Both the position numbers and the translations under genes were made by a program. The notes below the pieces were generated by a model, which did not search any database, was not told the DNA's origin, and saw nothing but the letters and a program-made list of their open reading frames with translations. Positions 38,478 through 47,934 of a DNA stretch of 64,000 nt are shown here, one piece after another. Source of the stretch: Mycolicibacterium aurum (GTDB lineage Bacteria > Actinomycetota > Actinomycetes > Mycobacteriales > Mycobacteriaceae); NCBI RefSeq assembly GCF_900637195.1, contig NZ_LR134356.1:2480001-2544000 (forward strand), given 5' to 3'. The stretch's first letter is position 1. Each line of letters starts with the position of its first letter.

Positions 38478-39032
38478 TCAGCCATGGCGGCCACCCATGA
38501 GGGCGTTGAGCACCTGATCGAGGGTGCCGATGCCGCCGCCGAACGGGTTGCCCCGCTTGAGCACGTGGGCGCCTACGGGTGTCACCGCCACCAACGCCGA
38601 TGAACTGGACGTGATCTGCATGCGGCGTTCGAAGCGAACCTGATCGAGCGGGGCGAGGATCTGGCCGGTGCCTGCGCGGTACACCCCGTGCGCGCGGTCG
38701 AACACTGCGACGGGGGTGAAGGAGCTCAACGGCCGGCGTCGTCTCCGGCGGATCCCCCTGACGGTTTGGAACATCCCGATACCGGCGACAACGCCCGCGG
38801 CGAGCATCACTGCGCCGACGATCCCGTACTGCGGCGCCATCGCGCCCACCGCGGCGGAGACGACAGATACGGTCCCGAACCCGCCGAACACCAGCGTGAT
38901 GACCATGAGGACGAACGAAGCGATCTGCGCTGCCCCGTTGCCGCGATCGAGCACCAGAACGTCGGGCCCGCATTCGGCCACCACCAGACCGCCCTGTTCG
39001 GCGATGACGACGGGTTCCGGCGGGGTGCCCAT
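38478..39032 (-). CDS. Two-TM membrane protein of unknown function
   Basis: This 184-residue protein has two hydrophobic helices (about 36-66 and 70-92). A basic RRRRRR cluster follows, marking the cytoplasmic side. The soluble remainder includes FTPVAVFDRAHGVYRAGTGQ and a Gly-rich end KRGNPFGGGIGTLDQVLNAL. The N-terminal segment GLVVAECGPDVLVLDRGNGA looks like a small beta domain. ATG 39032. No family recognised. Confidence 0.65.
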   Translation of the reverse strand: MGTPPEPVVIAEQGGLVVAECGPDVLVLDRGNGAAQIASFVLMVITLVFGGFGTVSVVSAAVGAMAPQYGIVGAVMLAAGVVAGIGMFQTVRGIRRRRRRPLSSFTPVAVFDRAHGVYRAGTGQILAPLDQVRFERRMQITSSSSALVAVTPVGAHVLKRGNPFGGGIGTLDQVLNALMGGRHG

Positions 39033-39490
39033 CGATACAGACTCGCCGAATCGACCCGCGAGCGTTCATGATGTTGCGGATTTCTATGGCGTGTTGACCA
39101 CGACAGTGCGACAAAAACCAATTTCGTTGGCGCGCGGATTTCTGTCCAAGTGTTTGCCAGGTAGTTTGCGACATCTCTATCGAGATGCGTCCAGTGGGCG
39201 AGGTACGCGACGCAGGAGAATTGACGCGAGCCTGTCCGCTGGGGCTTGGCGGGGGATTTCAGCGGAGTACGAGAGCAGTGAACAATGCTATTTACACTGT
39301 TCAAACCGGTTTTCCAAGGTGTCTGCAAGGAATAATTGACGCAGGTGTTACTCTTTCCCGAGTGCGTCCGACGTGCCGTGGATCACATTTGCCATGGCAA
39401 GCACCGCATGACCAGTCGTGTTTGCGCGGATGTAGTGATCGTATAGCTGTTCGAAGTACCTCGCTGAAATCGAGAGAGCAAGGAGCAACA
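39033..39490. promoter_or_regulatory. 458-bp, less GC-rich upstream region of the large repeat protein
   Basis: The region is visibly richer in A and T than its neighbours, with stretches such as AAAAACCAATTTCG. It contains the inverted repeat TGAACA-n13-TGTTCA at 39279-39303 next to AAACCGG. The frame of the downstream gene is open through part of it, but there is no good start with a ribosome-binding site before 39491. I read it as a long regulatory region or leader. Confidence 0.45.
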
Positions 39491-42400
39491 TTGGCCGCCT
39501 CCAGCCCCCGGAAACCGCGTCGTGCTCGGGGCCGCCATCGCAAGTCCAGTACCGCTACGACGACGACCTGCGCCCACTGGTTGGGCGTGGGCGCGGTCGG
39601 CATCGGATTGGCCGCCGCGGTCGTCGGTGGCCCGGGAGTCGGTGCGGCGGCTGCAGACGCCCCGACGAAAACCCGCGACCAGAGCACCGGCACCGACGAC
39701 TCGGGCAGTCGCGACACCGATCGCCCCAGGGCAGATGGTGGACCGAGCGACCCGGTGTCGTCCTCCTCATCTGACGACACCGACACCGACACTGACAACG
39801 CCGACGTGGGCGTCGACGACACCGACGACACCGACGACACCGACGTGGACGACACCGACACCGACGTGGACGTCGACGAGACCGACGACTCGAGTGACGG
39901 TTCGGAACCGGAGTCCCCAGAGGATCCCGACGACGAAACCCTTTCGGCCCCAGAGGGTGACGATCCGGCAGTCGCTGAAGCGCCGGTGAAAACCAGAGCG
40001 AATCCGCGGCCGTCCGCCGCGACCGAACCGACCACCGCCGAGCCACCGGCAGCGAATCTGCCTGCGGCGGAACAGACTTCCGAGCCGGAGGCCACCGCCG
40101 GGCCGGGATCGGCAGCATCAACCAACAGCACCGCAGCCTCGTCGGGCGCGGGGACCGCGGCATCCGAAACCCCCACCGAAGGCGAGCAGACCGCGGCGGC
40201 ACTCATCGCCATGGTCAAAGAGATCATGAAGCAATTCGGGGCCGCGCCGATCCCGGGTGATGACTCCGCGCCGGTGAACCCGATCGGCAACGCGCTCCAA
40301 GCCATGTGGCTTGCGGCCCGGCAGAATCAGGAGACTCGTGCCGCTGAGCGTGCGGCCGTGGCCACCGTCGTAGAACTGGCGACTGAAAAGACGTTGGCGC
40401 AGCTCGGCACATCGATCGGATGGATCCCCGGGGTGGGAACCGGCGTCTACGCCGTCAGCGCTCTGATGAATCTCGGCGCATTGGGCGCTGCTGTCCTGCG
40501 TGGCGACAGCGAGGACATCGCCGACGAGATCCGCGACCTCGGACGCGACCTGATCGGCCTGGTCCCGGTCATCGGAGCCCCCGTCGCCGGCAATCTGTAC
40601 AGCGCGGATTCGTCGGCCTCGGCAGAGTCCGCACGCACGTCGATCATGGCGGCCGCGGCTGCTCCGGTGGGGTCGAACCAGCACTTCCTGGAGACCCTGG
40701 CCAGGGCGGTGACTCGGCTGGCGGGCTGGCCTGGCACGCCGCCGAAGAATTTCGTCGACATCACCAACTATCTGACCGACCACAGCCTCGACACCGCCAA
40801 CAATCAGCTCGACGCCCTGATCGCAACAGCTTTTGCCGGCAGTCCGGCGGTGTGGCTCCCCGATCTCGGCAGGGTTCTCGGACTCTTCGTGCTCTCGGGA
40901 ATTCCCGGCTACTCGTATACCGACAGTCTCAATGCGTGGGGCGACTTTCTGAACCGGGTCGTGCCCCCGTTCAAGATCGCGGACGGGGCGGGCGCCCTCG
41001 ACATCATCTCGCCCTACAAGATCATGGGTGCCGCGGTGGTCGGGACGGCGACGGTCCTCCAAGACATGCTGAACGGCATCTACGACCCGGTTCAGTGGGA
41101 GATCCACGTCATCAAGGCCACCACGGGGGCGACCGTCACGGCGTCGGACCTCAACGACTTCAATTCACTTTCGGCAAAGGTCGTTGCCGCTCAGGCCGGC
41201 GCTCTGTTCGGTGGGGACGGGGGCGCGTTCGATGACCCGGCCAGGGCGTGGAACGTGACGCTTCCGACGTGGACCGCCGACCAGGTGAACCCGTACACGA
41301 TCATGACCTACACCGCATTCGTCGGCATCTACAAGCGGTTTCAGGAAATGGCCGCCCTGCAGACCTATTCGACCACGACGACGTACGACAGCTGGCACTA
41401 CAAGAACGCGTTGGGTCTCTACGCCGCCGGGACGTTCCACGTGCTCGATCAGGACGGCAACCCGGTCAAATTCTTCGGTGTGTCCCAAGGTGGGACGTTC
41501 ACGTCGGCAACCAATGCGTTGGTCACCATCAACAACAGCACCGGTGGATTCACGTACACGCCGCCGGCGGTGTGGGACCCCAAGTTCCACGACGCGGCGT
41601 TCTTTCACAGGTCGACCTCGGAGAACGAGGACGACCGATACGACACCGTCCAGGTTCCGGTGCTGTCCGCGGACGGTGCCCCGTACACCCTCACGTTCCG
41701 GATCGAGATCATCGGAGGGACGAACGCCAACCCCACCGGGTCCGTCACGGTGACCGGAACCGACGCAGCGGGCGTGGTGAAGGGCAAGGTCAACGGCAGC
41801 GACTCCGACGGTGACACGCTGAAGTATTCGCTGGTGGGCTCGTCGGTCAACGGCCTGTCCGGCAACTCTGCGTACACCAAGAACGGCGCGAACAACGGCG
41901 GCATCGTCACGATCAATCCGACGACTGGCGACTTCACCTACGTCTCGAATGCGACGGCCGGCGCCAACCAGAGCTTCCAGGTGCAGATCAACGACGGCCA
42001 TTTCGGCAACACCATCGTGACGGTCACGGTGCCTAACACCACCTCGGTCACCCCGGGCAACGTCAACACCTCGACGCAAAACGTCGTCACCGGGACACCG
42101 CCGGCCTCGACGAACAAGCCCGGCGCGTTCGTCAGCTACACGCTGGGGGCCTCGCCGACGAAGGGAAGCGTCACGTCCTTCAACCCGGTCACCGGCGCCT
42201 TCACGTACACGAGGAACGCGAGCCTGGGACACACCACAACGCCGGACGACATGGTGACGGTGATCGCCACTGATGCCGACGGCCGCCAGGTCACGCTGCG
42301 CATGGCTGTCGCGCCGACGGTGTCGAACGCCAATCCGACGGTGGTCCTGACCACGCAGCCGACGGTCGGCACGTTGTCGGGAACTACGCAGACCAGTACC

Positions 42401-43039
42401 GGAAAGCTCACGTATTCCGATGCGGACGGCGACACTCCGGTGTGGGCTACCGCCACATCGTCGCGCGGCGCCACCATCACTTTCGCCGCCGACGGCACGT
42501 TCACGTATACGAGCAATCTCACGGTGGCGCAGCGCCACGCTGTGGCCAGGATCGGAGCCGCGGGCAGCACCTACAACGGTGTCGCCCTCGCGGCGTGGGA
42601 GGACGCGTTCACCGCCACCGTCTCCGACGGATTCGGCGGTACCGCTCAGGTGACGGTGAAGGTCCCGATCTACGCGATCAACGCCAGTCCCACGATCGGC
42701 ACCAACAGTCCGGCGTGTTTGTTTGGTACCTGTACTGCCACGGCCACCACGAACGACCCCGACGGCGACGATCTCAGCGGCAGCCTGAACACGTCGAACA
42801 ACGGCACGGGCAGCCCGTGGTACACCCTCAGCAGGGGGTCGGTCACCATCAACGCCGGCAACCAGCACACCTTCAGCTGGACCGGCAACAGCAACGGCGC
42901 CGGCACCCAGCAAACCGGTATCCAGATCTACACCGTCTACGATGGCCACTACCGGGTCACCAACGGTGTCGTCGACACCACCTATTTCTCGCGTGCGTGG
43001 GTCCAGTGGAATAACACCACCAGGACCTTCGGCAACTGA
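39491..43039 (+). CDS. Large secreted acidic VCBS/cadherin-like repeat protein
   Basis: This 1182-residue protein is predicted to be exported. A long basic N-terminus (RKPRRARGRHRKS) precedes a hydrophobic segment WLGVGAVGIGLAAAVVGG and an AAAADAP cleavage region. Residues about 60-160 are extremely acidic Asp-Thr repeats. A helical, Ala-rich domain follows (about 230-560). The C-terminal half carries VCBS/bacterial-Ig-like repeats, for example DAAGVVKGKVNGSDSDGDTL, ITINPTTG-type turns and KLTYSDADGDTPVW. DSDGD and DPDGDD loops suggest calcium binding. TTG 39491 follows AAGGAG. No cell-wall anchor is seen. Possible adhesin or surface protein. Confidence 0.75.
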   Translation: MAASSPRKPRRARGRHRKSSTATTTTCAHWLGVGAVGIGLAAAVVGGPGVGAAAADAPTKTRDQSTGTDDSGSRDTDRPRADGGPSDPVSSSSSDDTDTDTDNADVGVDDTDDTDDTDVDDTDTDVDVDETDDSSDGSEPESPEDPDDETLSAPEGDDPAVAEAPVKTRANPRPSAATEPTTAEPPAANLPAAEQTSEPEATAGPGSAASTNSTAASSGAGTAASETPTEGEQTAAALIAMVKEIMKQFGAAPIPGDDSAPVNPIGNALQAMWLAARQNQETRAAERAAVATVVELATEKTLAQLGTSIGWIPGVGTGVYAVSALMNLGALGAAVLRGDSEDIADEIRDLGRDLIGLVPVIGAPVAGNLYSADSSASAESARTSIMAAAAAPVGSNQHFLETLARAVTRLAGWPGTPPKNFVDITNYLTDHSLDTANNQLDALIATAFAGSPAVWLPDLGRVLGLFVLSGIPGYSYTDSLNAWGDFLNRVVPPFKIADGAGALDIISPYKIMGAAVVGTATVLQDMLNGIYDPVQWEIHVIKATTGATVTASDLNDFNSLSAKVVAAQAGALFGGDGGAFDDPARAWNVTLPTWTADQVNPYTIMTYTAFVGIYKRFQEMAALQTYSTTTTYDSWHYKNALGLYAAGTFHVLDQDGNPVKFFGVSQGGTFTSATNALVTINNSTGGFTYTPPAVWDPKFHDAAFFHRSTSENEDDRYDTVQVPVLSADGAPYTLTFRIEIIGGTNANPTGSVTVTGTDAAGVVKGKVNGSDSDGDTLKYSLVGSSVNGLSGNSAYTKNGANNGGIVTINPTTGDFTYVSNATAGANQSFQVQINDGHFGNTIVTVTVPNTTSVTPGNVNTSTQNVVTGTPPASTNKPGAFVSYTLGASPTKGSVTSFNPVTGAFTYTRNASLGHTTTPDDMVTVIATDADGRQVTLRMAVAPTVSNANPTVVLTTQPTVGTLSGTTQTSTGKLTYSDADGDTPVWATATSSRGATITFAADGTFTYTSNLTVAQRHAVARIGAAGSTYNGVALAAWEDAFTATVSDGFGGTAQVTVKVPIYAINASPTIGTNSPACLFGTCTATATTNDPDGDDLSGSLNTSNNGTGSPWYTLSRGSVTINAGNQHTFSWTGNSNGAGTQQTGIQIYTVYDGHYRVTNGVVDTTYFSRAWVQWNNTTRTFGN
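39772..39890 (+). repeat. Degenerate Asp-Thr coding repeat
   Basis: Short tandem units of the GACACCGAC type, 6 to 9 bases long, run through this part of the large secreted protein gene. They encode alternating Asp-Thr and Asp-Val dipeptides. Such repeats can change length by slippage without breaking the frame when units are multiples of three. Confidence 0.7.
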
Positions 43040-43069
43040 CTCCGCCCTGGCTCCTCACCGAACCTCGTT

Positions 43070-43129
43070 GCGAGCGTGCGCATTTGTCGGTAATTGCGCG
43101 GCGTGTCGCCCGCAGACACGCACGCTCGC
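43070..43129. repeat. 60-bp compound inverted repeat between convergent genes (possible bidirectional terminator)
   Basis: Perfect 11-base arms GCGAGCGTGCG (43070-43080) and CGCACGCTCGC (43119-43129) enclose 38 bases. Inside, GCGTGTC (43101-43107) and GACACGC (43115-43121) form a second 7-bp hairpin that shares bases with the outer right arm, so the two folds compete. It lies between the stops of the large secreted protein gene and urtE. It resembles intergenic repeats common in fast-growing mycobacteria, as far as I recall. Role as terminator is inferred. Confidence 0.6.
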
Positions 43130-43142
43130 GGGGTGAGGGGAC

Positions 43143-43835
43143 CTAGATGGCCATCGCGGCGCGGACGTCGTCCTCGGACGCCGAACCGCCGGTGCCGCTG
43201 GAGGTGACCCGCCCGGCTTCGAGGATGTAGTAGCTCTGCGCCGATTCCAGCGCGAACCCGATGTGCTGCTCGACCAGGAGCACGCCGAGACCGCCGCGGG
43301 CTGTCAGTGCCGTGATGGCCTCCTCGATCTCGTGGACGACCGACGGTTGGATACCTTCGGTCGGCTCGTCGAGGATCAGACACTTGGGTGTGGTGATCAG
43401 CGCGCGCGCGATGGCGAGCTGCTGCCGCTGACCGCCCGAGAGCAGGCCCGCGCGCCGGGTCAGCAGTTCCTTCAACGCCGGGAACAGGTCCAGCTGTTCA
43501 TCGATCAGTGCCTTGCCGTTCTTGCGACCGTCGGCGACCACCTGGAGGTTCTCGGCGGTGGTGAGCTGCCCGAACGACTGCTGGCCCTGCGGGACGTAGG
43601 CGAGGCCGCGTGACACCCGGGCGCTGGGTCGGAGCTTGGTGATGTCGTCACCGTCGAAAAGCACCTTGCCTGCAGTGCATTTCAGCAATCCGACGGCTGC
43701 GCGCAGCAGTGTCGTCTTGCCGGCGCCGTTGTGCCCCATCACGGCCGCGACTCCGTCGACGGGCACCTCGATGCTGACGCCGTGAATGACCTCGCTTCGG
43801 CCGTAACCGGTGTGGACGTCGACCAGTTGCAGCAT
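43143..43835 (-). CDS. urtE: Urea ABC transporter ATP-binding protein UrtE
   Basis: This 230-residue ATPase energises urea uptake. Motifs are complete: Walker A GHNGAGKTTL, signature LLSGGQRQQLAIARAL, Walker B CLILDEPTEGIQPS and the switch His in LLVEQHIGFALE. The branched-chain/urea subfamily is shown by VHTGYGRSEVIHGVSIEV and the C-terminal SYYILEAGRVTSSG. The ATG overlaps the urtD stop by one base (TGATG). It is the last gene of urtABCDE, so UrtE and UrtD form the heteromeric ATPase pair. Confidence 0.92.
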   Translation of the reverse strand: MLQLVDVHTGYGRSEVIHGVSIEVPVDGVAAVMGHNGAGKTTLLRAAVGLLKCTAGKVLFDGDDITKLRPSARVSRGLAYVPQGQQSFGQLTTAENLQVVADGRKNGKALIDEQLDLFPALKELLTRRAGLLSGGQRQQLAIARALITTPKCLILDEPTEGIQPSVVHEIEEAITALTARGGLGVLLVEQHIGFALESAQSYYILEAGRVTSSGTGGSASEDDVRAAMAI

Positions 43836-44668
43836 CAGGAGTTCTCCTCGGCGAGTTCGATGCCGTCGGCCCCGGCCGCGGCGGTGCCCAGGTAGACCTC
43901 CTGGACCTTCGGGTTCGCCTGCACCTCGGCGACCGATCCTTCGGCGATCACCTGACCGCGCGCGAGCACGGTGACCGACGTCGCGAAGGCCCGCATGAAG
44001 TCCATGTCGTGCTCGACGACGACCACGGTGCGTTCGGCGCCGATGCGACGCAACAGGTTTCCGGTCTCTTCGCGTTCTTCGGTGCTCATGCCGGCGACCG
44101 GCTCGTCGAGCAGCAGCACGTCGGCGTTCTGCACCAGCAGCATGCCGATCTCCAGCCACTGCTTCTGTCCGTGCGCCAGCACCCCGGCGGGTTTGTCGGC
44201 CAGGTGGGTCAGCCCGATGGTGTGCAGCGCCTGTTCGATCGAAGGCAGGACGCCGTTGCGCCGGCGCATCAGCGTCCACACCGACCGGCCCGCGCCGGCG
44301 GCGATGTCCAGGTTCTGCAGGACGGTCAGCTGCTCGAAGACGCTGGCGGTCTGGAACGTGCGTCCCACACCCCGCCGGGCGATCTGGTGCACCTTCTTGC
44401 CGAGCAGTTCCACCCCGGACTTGTTGACCGAGCCGGATGCCGACACCAGGCCGGTGATCGCGTCGATCACCGTGGTCTTGCCCGCGCCGTTGGGGCCGAT
44501 CAGGAACCGCAGATCACCCTGGAACAGGGTCAGGTCGACGTCGGTGACGGCCTTGAAGCCGTCGAAATCCACTGTCAGGCCCCGTACTTGGAGATACTGG
44601 GCGCCCATGCCGGCGTTCCCGCCGACGGTGGGCTCTCTGCCCGCGGTGCTTGCGTGCGCCTCGGTCAT
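43835..44668 (-). CDS. urtD: Urea ABC transporter ATP-binding protein UrtD
   Basis: This 277-residue ATPase is the second nucleotide-binding subunit. Walker A GPNGAGKTTV, signature VLAHGQKQWLEIGMLL (the HGQKQ form usual for UrtD), Walker B LLLDEPVAGMSTEE and the switch His in VVVEHDMDFMRAFA are present. An N-terminal extension of about 25 residues precedes LQVRGLTVDFDGFKAV. Its ATG overlaps the urtC stop by 4 bases. Substrate assignment rests on the complete five-gene set rather than on this subunit. Confidence 0.92.
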   Translation of the reverse strand: MTEAHASTAGREPTVGGNAGMGAQYLQVRGLTVDFDGFKAVTDVDLTLFQGDLRFLIGPNGAGKTTVIDAITGLVSASGSVNKSGVELLGKKVHQIARRGVGRTFQTASVFEQLTVLQNLDIAAGAGRSVWTLMRRRNGVLPSIEQALHTIGLTHLADKPAGVLAHGQKQWLEIGMLLVQNADVLLLDEPVAGMSTEEREETGNLLRRIGAERTVVVVEHDMDFMRAFATSVTVLARGQVIAEGSVAEVQANPKVQEVYLGTAAAGADGIELAEENS

Positions 44669-45780
44669 GAGCTGGCGCTCACCTTCTCTGCGTCGGGATC
44701 GGGATCGGGAGCCTTCGCGGGCGGTTCATCGCCGGTCTTGGCCTTGCGGCGGCGTTTGATGAGCACACCCAGCCCCGCGAGTCCGGCGGGGAAGAACCCG
44801 ACGACCACGATGAACAGCAGGCCCTGCCCGTAGATCCACCCGGACGGGTACTGCTCGGAGAACAGGGTCTGCGCCCATGCCACCCCGATTGCACCCAGGA
44901 CCGGGCCCAGCAGCGTGGTGCGTCCGCCGATCGCGACGCCGATGAGGAACGCGATGGACGGCAGGATCCCGACCTGTGAGGGCGCGATGAACCCGACGAT
45001 GGGCGCGAACAGCGCACCGGCGATGCTCGCGAACAGTGCCGCGACCGCGTATGCCACCACCTTGATGTTGGCCGGGTCGTAGCCGAGGAAGCGCACGCGC
45101 TCCTCGCCGTCGCGCACTGCCACCAGCAACTCGCCGTAGCGACTCTGCATCAGCTGACGGACCACGGCGACGACGACGAGCAGCACCACCGCGGCGATGA
45201 AGTACAGCATCCGCCGGTTCACGGGATCGTTGAGCGTGAACCCGAAGAAGGTGCGAAATCTGTTGAGCCCGTTCGATCCGCCCAGGCTGGTCTGCCCTAC
45301 CAACAGGATCGCCAGGGCGGCCGCGAGCGCCTGGGAGAGGATGGCGAAGTAGGCACCCTTGACCTTGCGCTTGAAGACGCCGAGGCCCAGCACCGCCGCG
45401 ATCGCCGTCGGCACCAGCACGATGGCCAGCAGCGTGAAGACCGGCGACGCGAAAGGCGCCCAGTAGCCGGGCAGTTCGCGGACGCCCTGAATCTGCATGA
45501 AGTCGGGCACCTCGTCGCCGCGCACCTCCGCGTCGGCGATCTTGAGGTGCATGGCCATCATGTAGCCGCCGAGACCGAAGAACACGCCTTGGCCCAGGAC
45601 CAGCATGCCGCCGCGACCCCAGGCCAGGCCGATGCCGGCGGCGACGATCGCAAAGCACAGGAACTTGCCCAGCAGGCTGAGCCGGAAGTCCGACAGCACC
45701 GCCGGCGCGATGACGAACAGCACCAGCGCGGCAATGCCGAAGCCGAGCCAGGTCTGCCAACGCCCGAGGAGTGTTCTCAT
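44665..45780 (-). CDS. urtC: Urea ABC transporter permease UrtC
   Basis: This 371-residue permease of the LivM type has about ten transmembrane helices. Typical stretches are GRGGMLVLGQGVFFGLGGYM, LLVAVRDGEERVRFLGYDPA and IGGRTTLLGPVLGAIGVAWA. The UrtC-specific EVPDFM region follows the third helix. The C-terminus is a charged cytoplasmic tail (RRRKAKTGDEPPAKAPDPD). ATG 45780 is set by the ATGA overlap with urtB. It pairs with UrtB to form the channel. Confidence 0.92.
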   Translation of the reverse strand: MRTLLGRWQTWLGFGIAALVLFVIAPAVLSDFRLSLLGKFLCFAIVAAGIGLAWGRGGMLVLGQGVFFGLGGYMMAMHLKIADAEVRGDEVPDFMQIQGVRELPGYWAPFASPVFTLLAIVLVPTAIAAVLGLGVFKRKVKGAYFAILSQALAAALAILLVGQTSLGGSNGLNRFRTFFGFTLNDPVNRRMLYFIAAVVLLVVVAVVRQLMQSRYGELLVAVRDGEERVRFLGYDPANIKVVAYAVAALFASIAGALFAPIVGFIAPSQVGILPSIAFLIGVAIGGRTTLLGPVLGAIGVAWAQTLFSEQYPSGWIYGQGLLFIVVVGFFPAGLAGLGVLIKRRRKAKTGDEPPAKAPDPDPDAEKVSASS

Positions 45781-46661
45781 ACGAGGCTCCTTGTCCGCAC
45801 CGTGAACAGGCCCTGGGGACGCACCTGCAGGAAGATGACGATGATCACGAAGACGATCACCTTGGCCAACGACGCCGTGGTGTTGTACTCGATGAACGAG
45901 TTCAAAAAGCCCAGAGCGAACGCTGCGATGACGGTGCCCTTGATCTGTCCGAGTCCGCCGACCACGACGACCAGGAACGCGTCGATCAGATAGCTCTGAC
46001 CGATCGTCGGACTGGTGGAGCCGATCAGCGTCAACGCGACACCGGCGACGGCGGCAAGGCCGGAACCGATGAAGAATGTCGTGATATCGGTTCGGCGCGA
46101 CGAAATACCGCTGGTCTCGGCAAGATCGCGGTTCTGCACCACGGCCCGGATCCGCCGACCCATCGGGCTCACCTTGAGCACGGCGGCCAGCACCGCGACG
46201 CAGACGACGGCCAGCACCAGGATGAAGATGCGTGTCTTGGGGACGACGGCGCCGAGGATCTCGATTCCGCCGGACAGCCACTCGGGTGCGATCACGTTCA
46301 CCGCGGGTGCGCCGAACTGGTCCCGGGCGAACTGCTGCAGGATCAGTCCGACGCCGAAGGTGACCAACAGCGTGTCCAGCGGCCGGTGATACATCCGCTG
46401 GATCAGCGTCACCTCGAGGAGGACACCGAGCAGACCGCCGATGACGAATCCCAGTACCAGCGAGATGATCAGCGAGACACCGGTACTCGACACGATCTGC
46501 TGCACGACGTACGCCGTATAGCAGCCGGCCATGATGAACTCACCGTGCGCCATGTTGATGACGCCCATCTGGCCGAACGTCAGAGACAGTCCGAGTGCGG
46601 CCAGCAACAGGATCGAGCCGAGGCTCAATCCCGTTGCCAGCTGTCCGATTACGACATCCAT
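45777..46661 (-). CDS. urtB: Urea ABC transporter permease UrtB
   Basis: This 294-residue LivH-type permease has about eight transmembrane helices. It shows LAALGLSLTFGQMGVINMAH, GEFIMAGCYTAYVVQ, RIRAVVQNRDLAETSGIS and VVVVGGLGQIKGTVIAAFAL. The stretch NMAHGEF with Gly-Gln-Ile-Lys-Gly is typical of urea/branched-chain amino acid importers. ATG 46661 lies 7 bases after the urtA stop. Length is normal for UrtB proteins that lack the N-terminal extension. Confidence 0.92.
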   Translation of the reverse strand: MDVVIGQLATGLSLGSILLLAALGLSLTFGQMGVINMAHGEFIMAGCYTAYVVQQIVSSTGVSLIISLVLGFVIGGLLGVLLEVTLIQRMYHRPLDTLLVTFGVGLILQQFARDQFGAPAVNVIAPEWLSGGIEILGAVVPKTRIFILVLAVVCVAVLAAVLKVSPMGRRIRAVVQNRDLAETSGISSRRTDITTFFIGSGLAAVAGVALTLIGSTSPTIGQSYLIDAFLVVVVGGLGQIKGTVIAAFALGFLNSFIEYNTTASLAKVIVFVIIVIFLQVRPQGLFTVRTRSLV

Positions 46662-46668
46662 ATGTTGA

Positions 46669-47934
46669 TCAGCCCGAGAGGCCGGCGGCCCACGGGTAGG
46701 ACTTCAGGAACGGGTCGGGTTCGATCGGGCCGGGGGACTCCCAGGTCGTGTAGATCAGGCCGTCGGGCCGGATCTCGCCGATGCGCGCGGTCTTGGTGAT
46801 GTGGTGGTTGTCGCCGTCGATGGTGACCAGGCCCTCCGGAGCGTCGAACGTGACGCCACCCGCGTTGTCCTGAATCTCTTTGACGCCGAACGACTGTGCC
46901 TTCTCGACGGTGTTCTTCCACAGGTAGACCGACACGTAGGCGGCCTCCATCGGGTCGGAGGTCGGCTTGTCCGCGCCGAACTTGGCCTTGTAGGCCTTGA
47001 CGAACTCGTTGTTCACCGGGGTGTCGATGGTCTGGTAGTAGTTCCAGGCCGTCAACTGTCCCGTGATGTTCTGCACACCGATGCCGCCGACCTCTTCCTC
47101 GGCGATCGACACCGACACCACAGGCATGTCCTGCGGGGTGAGGCCGACGTTCTTGTACTCGCGGAAGAACGCCACGTTCGAGTCACCGTTGAGCGTGTTG
47201 AACACCGCATCGGCGTCGGCGGTGCGCACCTTGTTGATGATGGTGGAGAAATCGGTGCTGCCGAGGGGCGTGTAGTCCTCGCCCTTGATCTCCATGCCGT
47301 TGGCGTCGGCGTACGCCTTGATGATGCGGTTGGCGGTCTGCGGGAACACGTAGTCGCTGCCGACCAGGTAAAGAGACTTGACGCCCTTCTCCTTGAGGTA
47401 GTCGAGCGCGGGGACGATCTGCTGGTTGGTGGTCGCACCGGTGTAGAAGATGTTGGGGGAGGACTCCAGGCCCTCGTACTGCACGGGGTAGTACAGCAAT
47501 GAGTTAGCGCCCTCGAACACCGGCAGCATGGCCTTGCGGCTCGACGAGGTCCATCCGCCGAACACCGCCGCGACGCAGTCACTGCTGATCAGTTTCTCGG
47601 CCTTCTCGGCGAACACGGTGGGCTCGGAGGCGCCGTCCTCGCCGACCAGCTGGATCTGCTTGCCCAGGACGCCGCCGGAACCGTTGATCTGCTCCACCGC
47701 CAGGTCGATGGCATTGCGGACCGTGACCTCTGAGATCGCCATGGTGCCCGACAGCGAGTTCAGCGCGCCGACCTTGATGGTGGACCCGGAGGTGTCCACA
47801 CACGACTCGGCATTTGCTGAATCCGTCTCACTCGCCTTACTGCCGCAGCCGGCCAGGACCAGACTGGCGACGGCGACGACGCTGCCTGCGGCCAGAGCGG
47901 ATCGCTTCAGACGGTGGCGTCGGGGTTGTTCCAT
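46669..47934 (-). CDS. urtA: Urea ABC transporter substrate-binding lipoprotein UrtA
   Basis: This 421-residue lipoprotein captures urea outside the membrane. The signal peptide ends in LVLAGC with lipidated Cys30. The mature protein shows [39 protein letters not shown] and [19 protein letters not shown], which mark the urea/short-chain-amide branch of the LivJ family. ATG 47934 follows AAAGG. It is the first gene of the operon, which together supplies urea as a nitrogen source. No urease or amidase gene is in the window. Confidence 0.94.
   Translation of the reverse strand: MEQPRRHRLKRSALAAGSVVAVASLVLAGCGSKASETDSANAESCVDTSGSTIKVGALNSLSGTMAISEVTVRNAIDLAVEQINGSGGVLGKQIQLVGEDGASEPTVFAEKAEKLISSDCVAAVFGGWTSSSRKAMLPVFEGANSLLYYPVQYEGLESSPNIFYTGATTNQQIVPALDYLKEKGVKSLYLVGSDYVFPQTANRIIKAYADANGMEIKGEDYTPLGSTDFSTIINKVRTADADAVFNTLNGDSNVAFFREYKNVGLTPQDMPVVSVSIAEEEVGGIGVQNITGQLTAWNYYQTIDTPVNNEFVKAYKAKFGADKPTSDPMEAAYVSVYLWKNTVEKAQSFGVKEIQDNAGGVTFDAPEGLVTIDGDNHHITKTARIGEIRPDGLIYTTWESPGPIEPDPFLKSYPWAAGLSG

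Noticed and set aside
38126..38494. A 122-codon minus-strand frame between the DUF2254 gene and the two-TM protein
   Set aside because: It has no ribosome-binding site, domain or plausible hydrophobic pattern, and overlaps both flanking genes.
39772..39890. Possible CRISPR-like or satellite array
   Set aside because: The repeat units are 6-9 bases, degenerate and in frame with a coding Asp-Thr tract. There are no spacers and no cas genes.
41165..42949. A 594-codon minus-strand frame opposite the large secreted protein gene
   Set aside because: Arg/Val/Gly-rich composition without any recognisable motif. The plus strand has an export signal and VCBS repeats.
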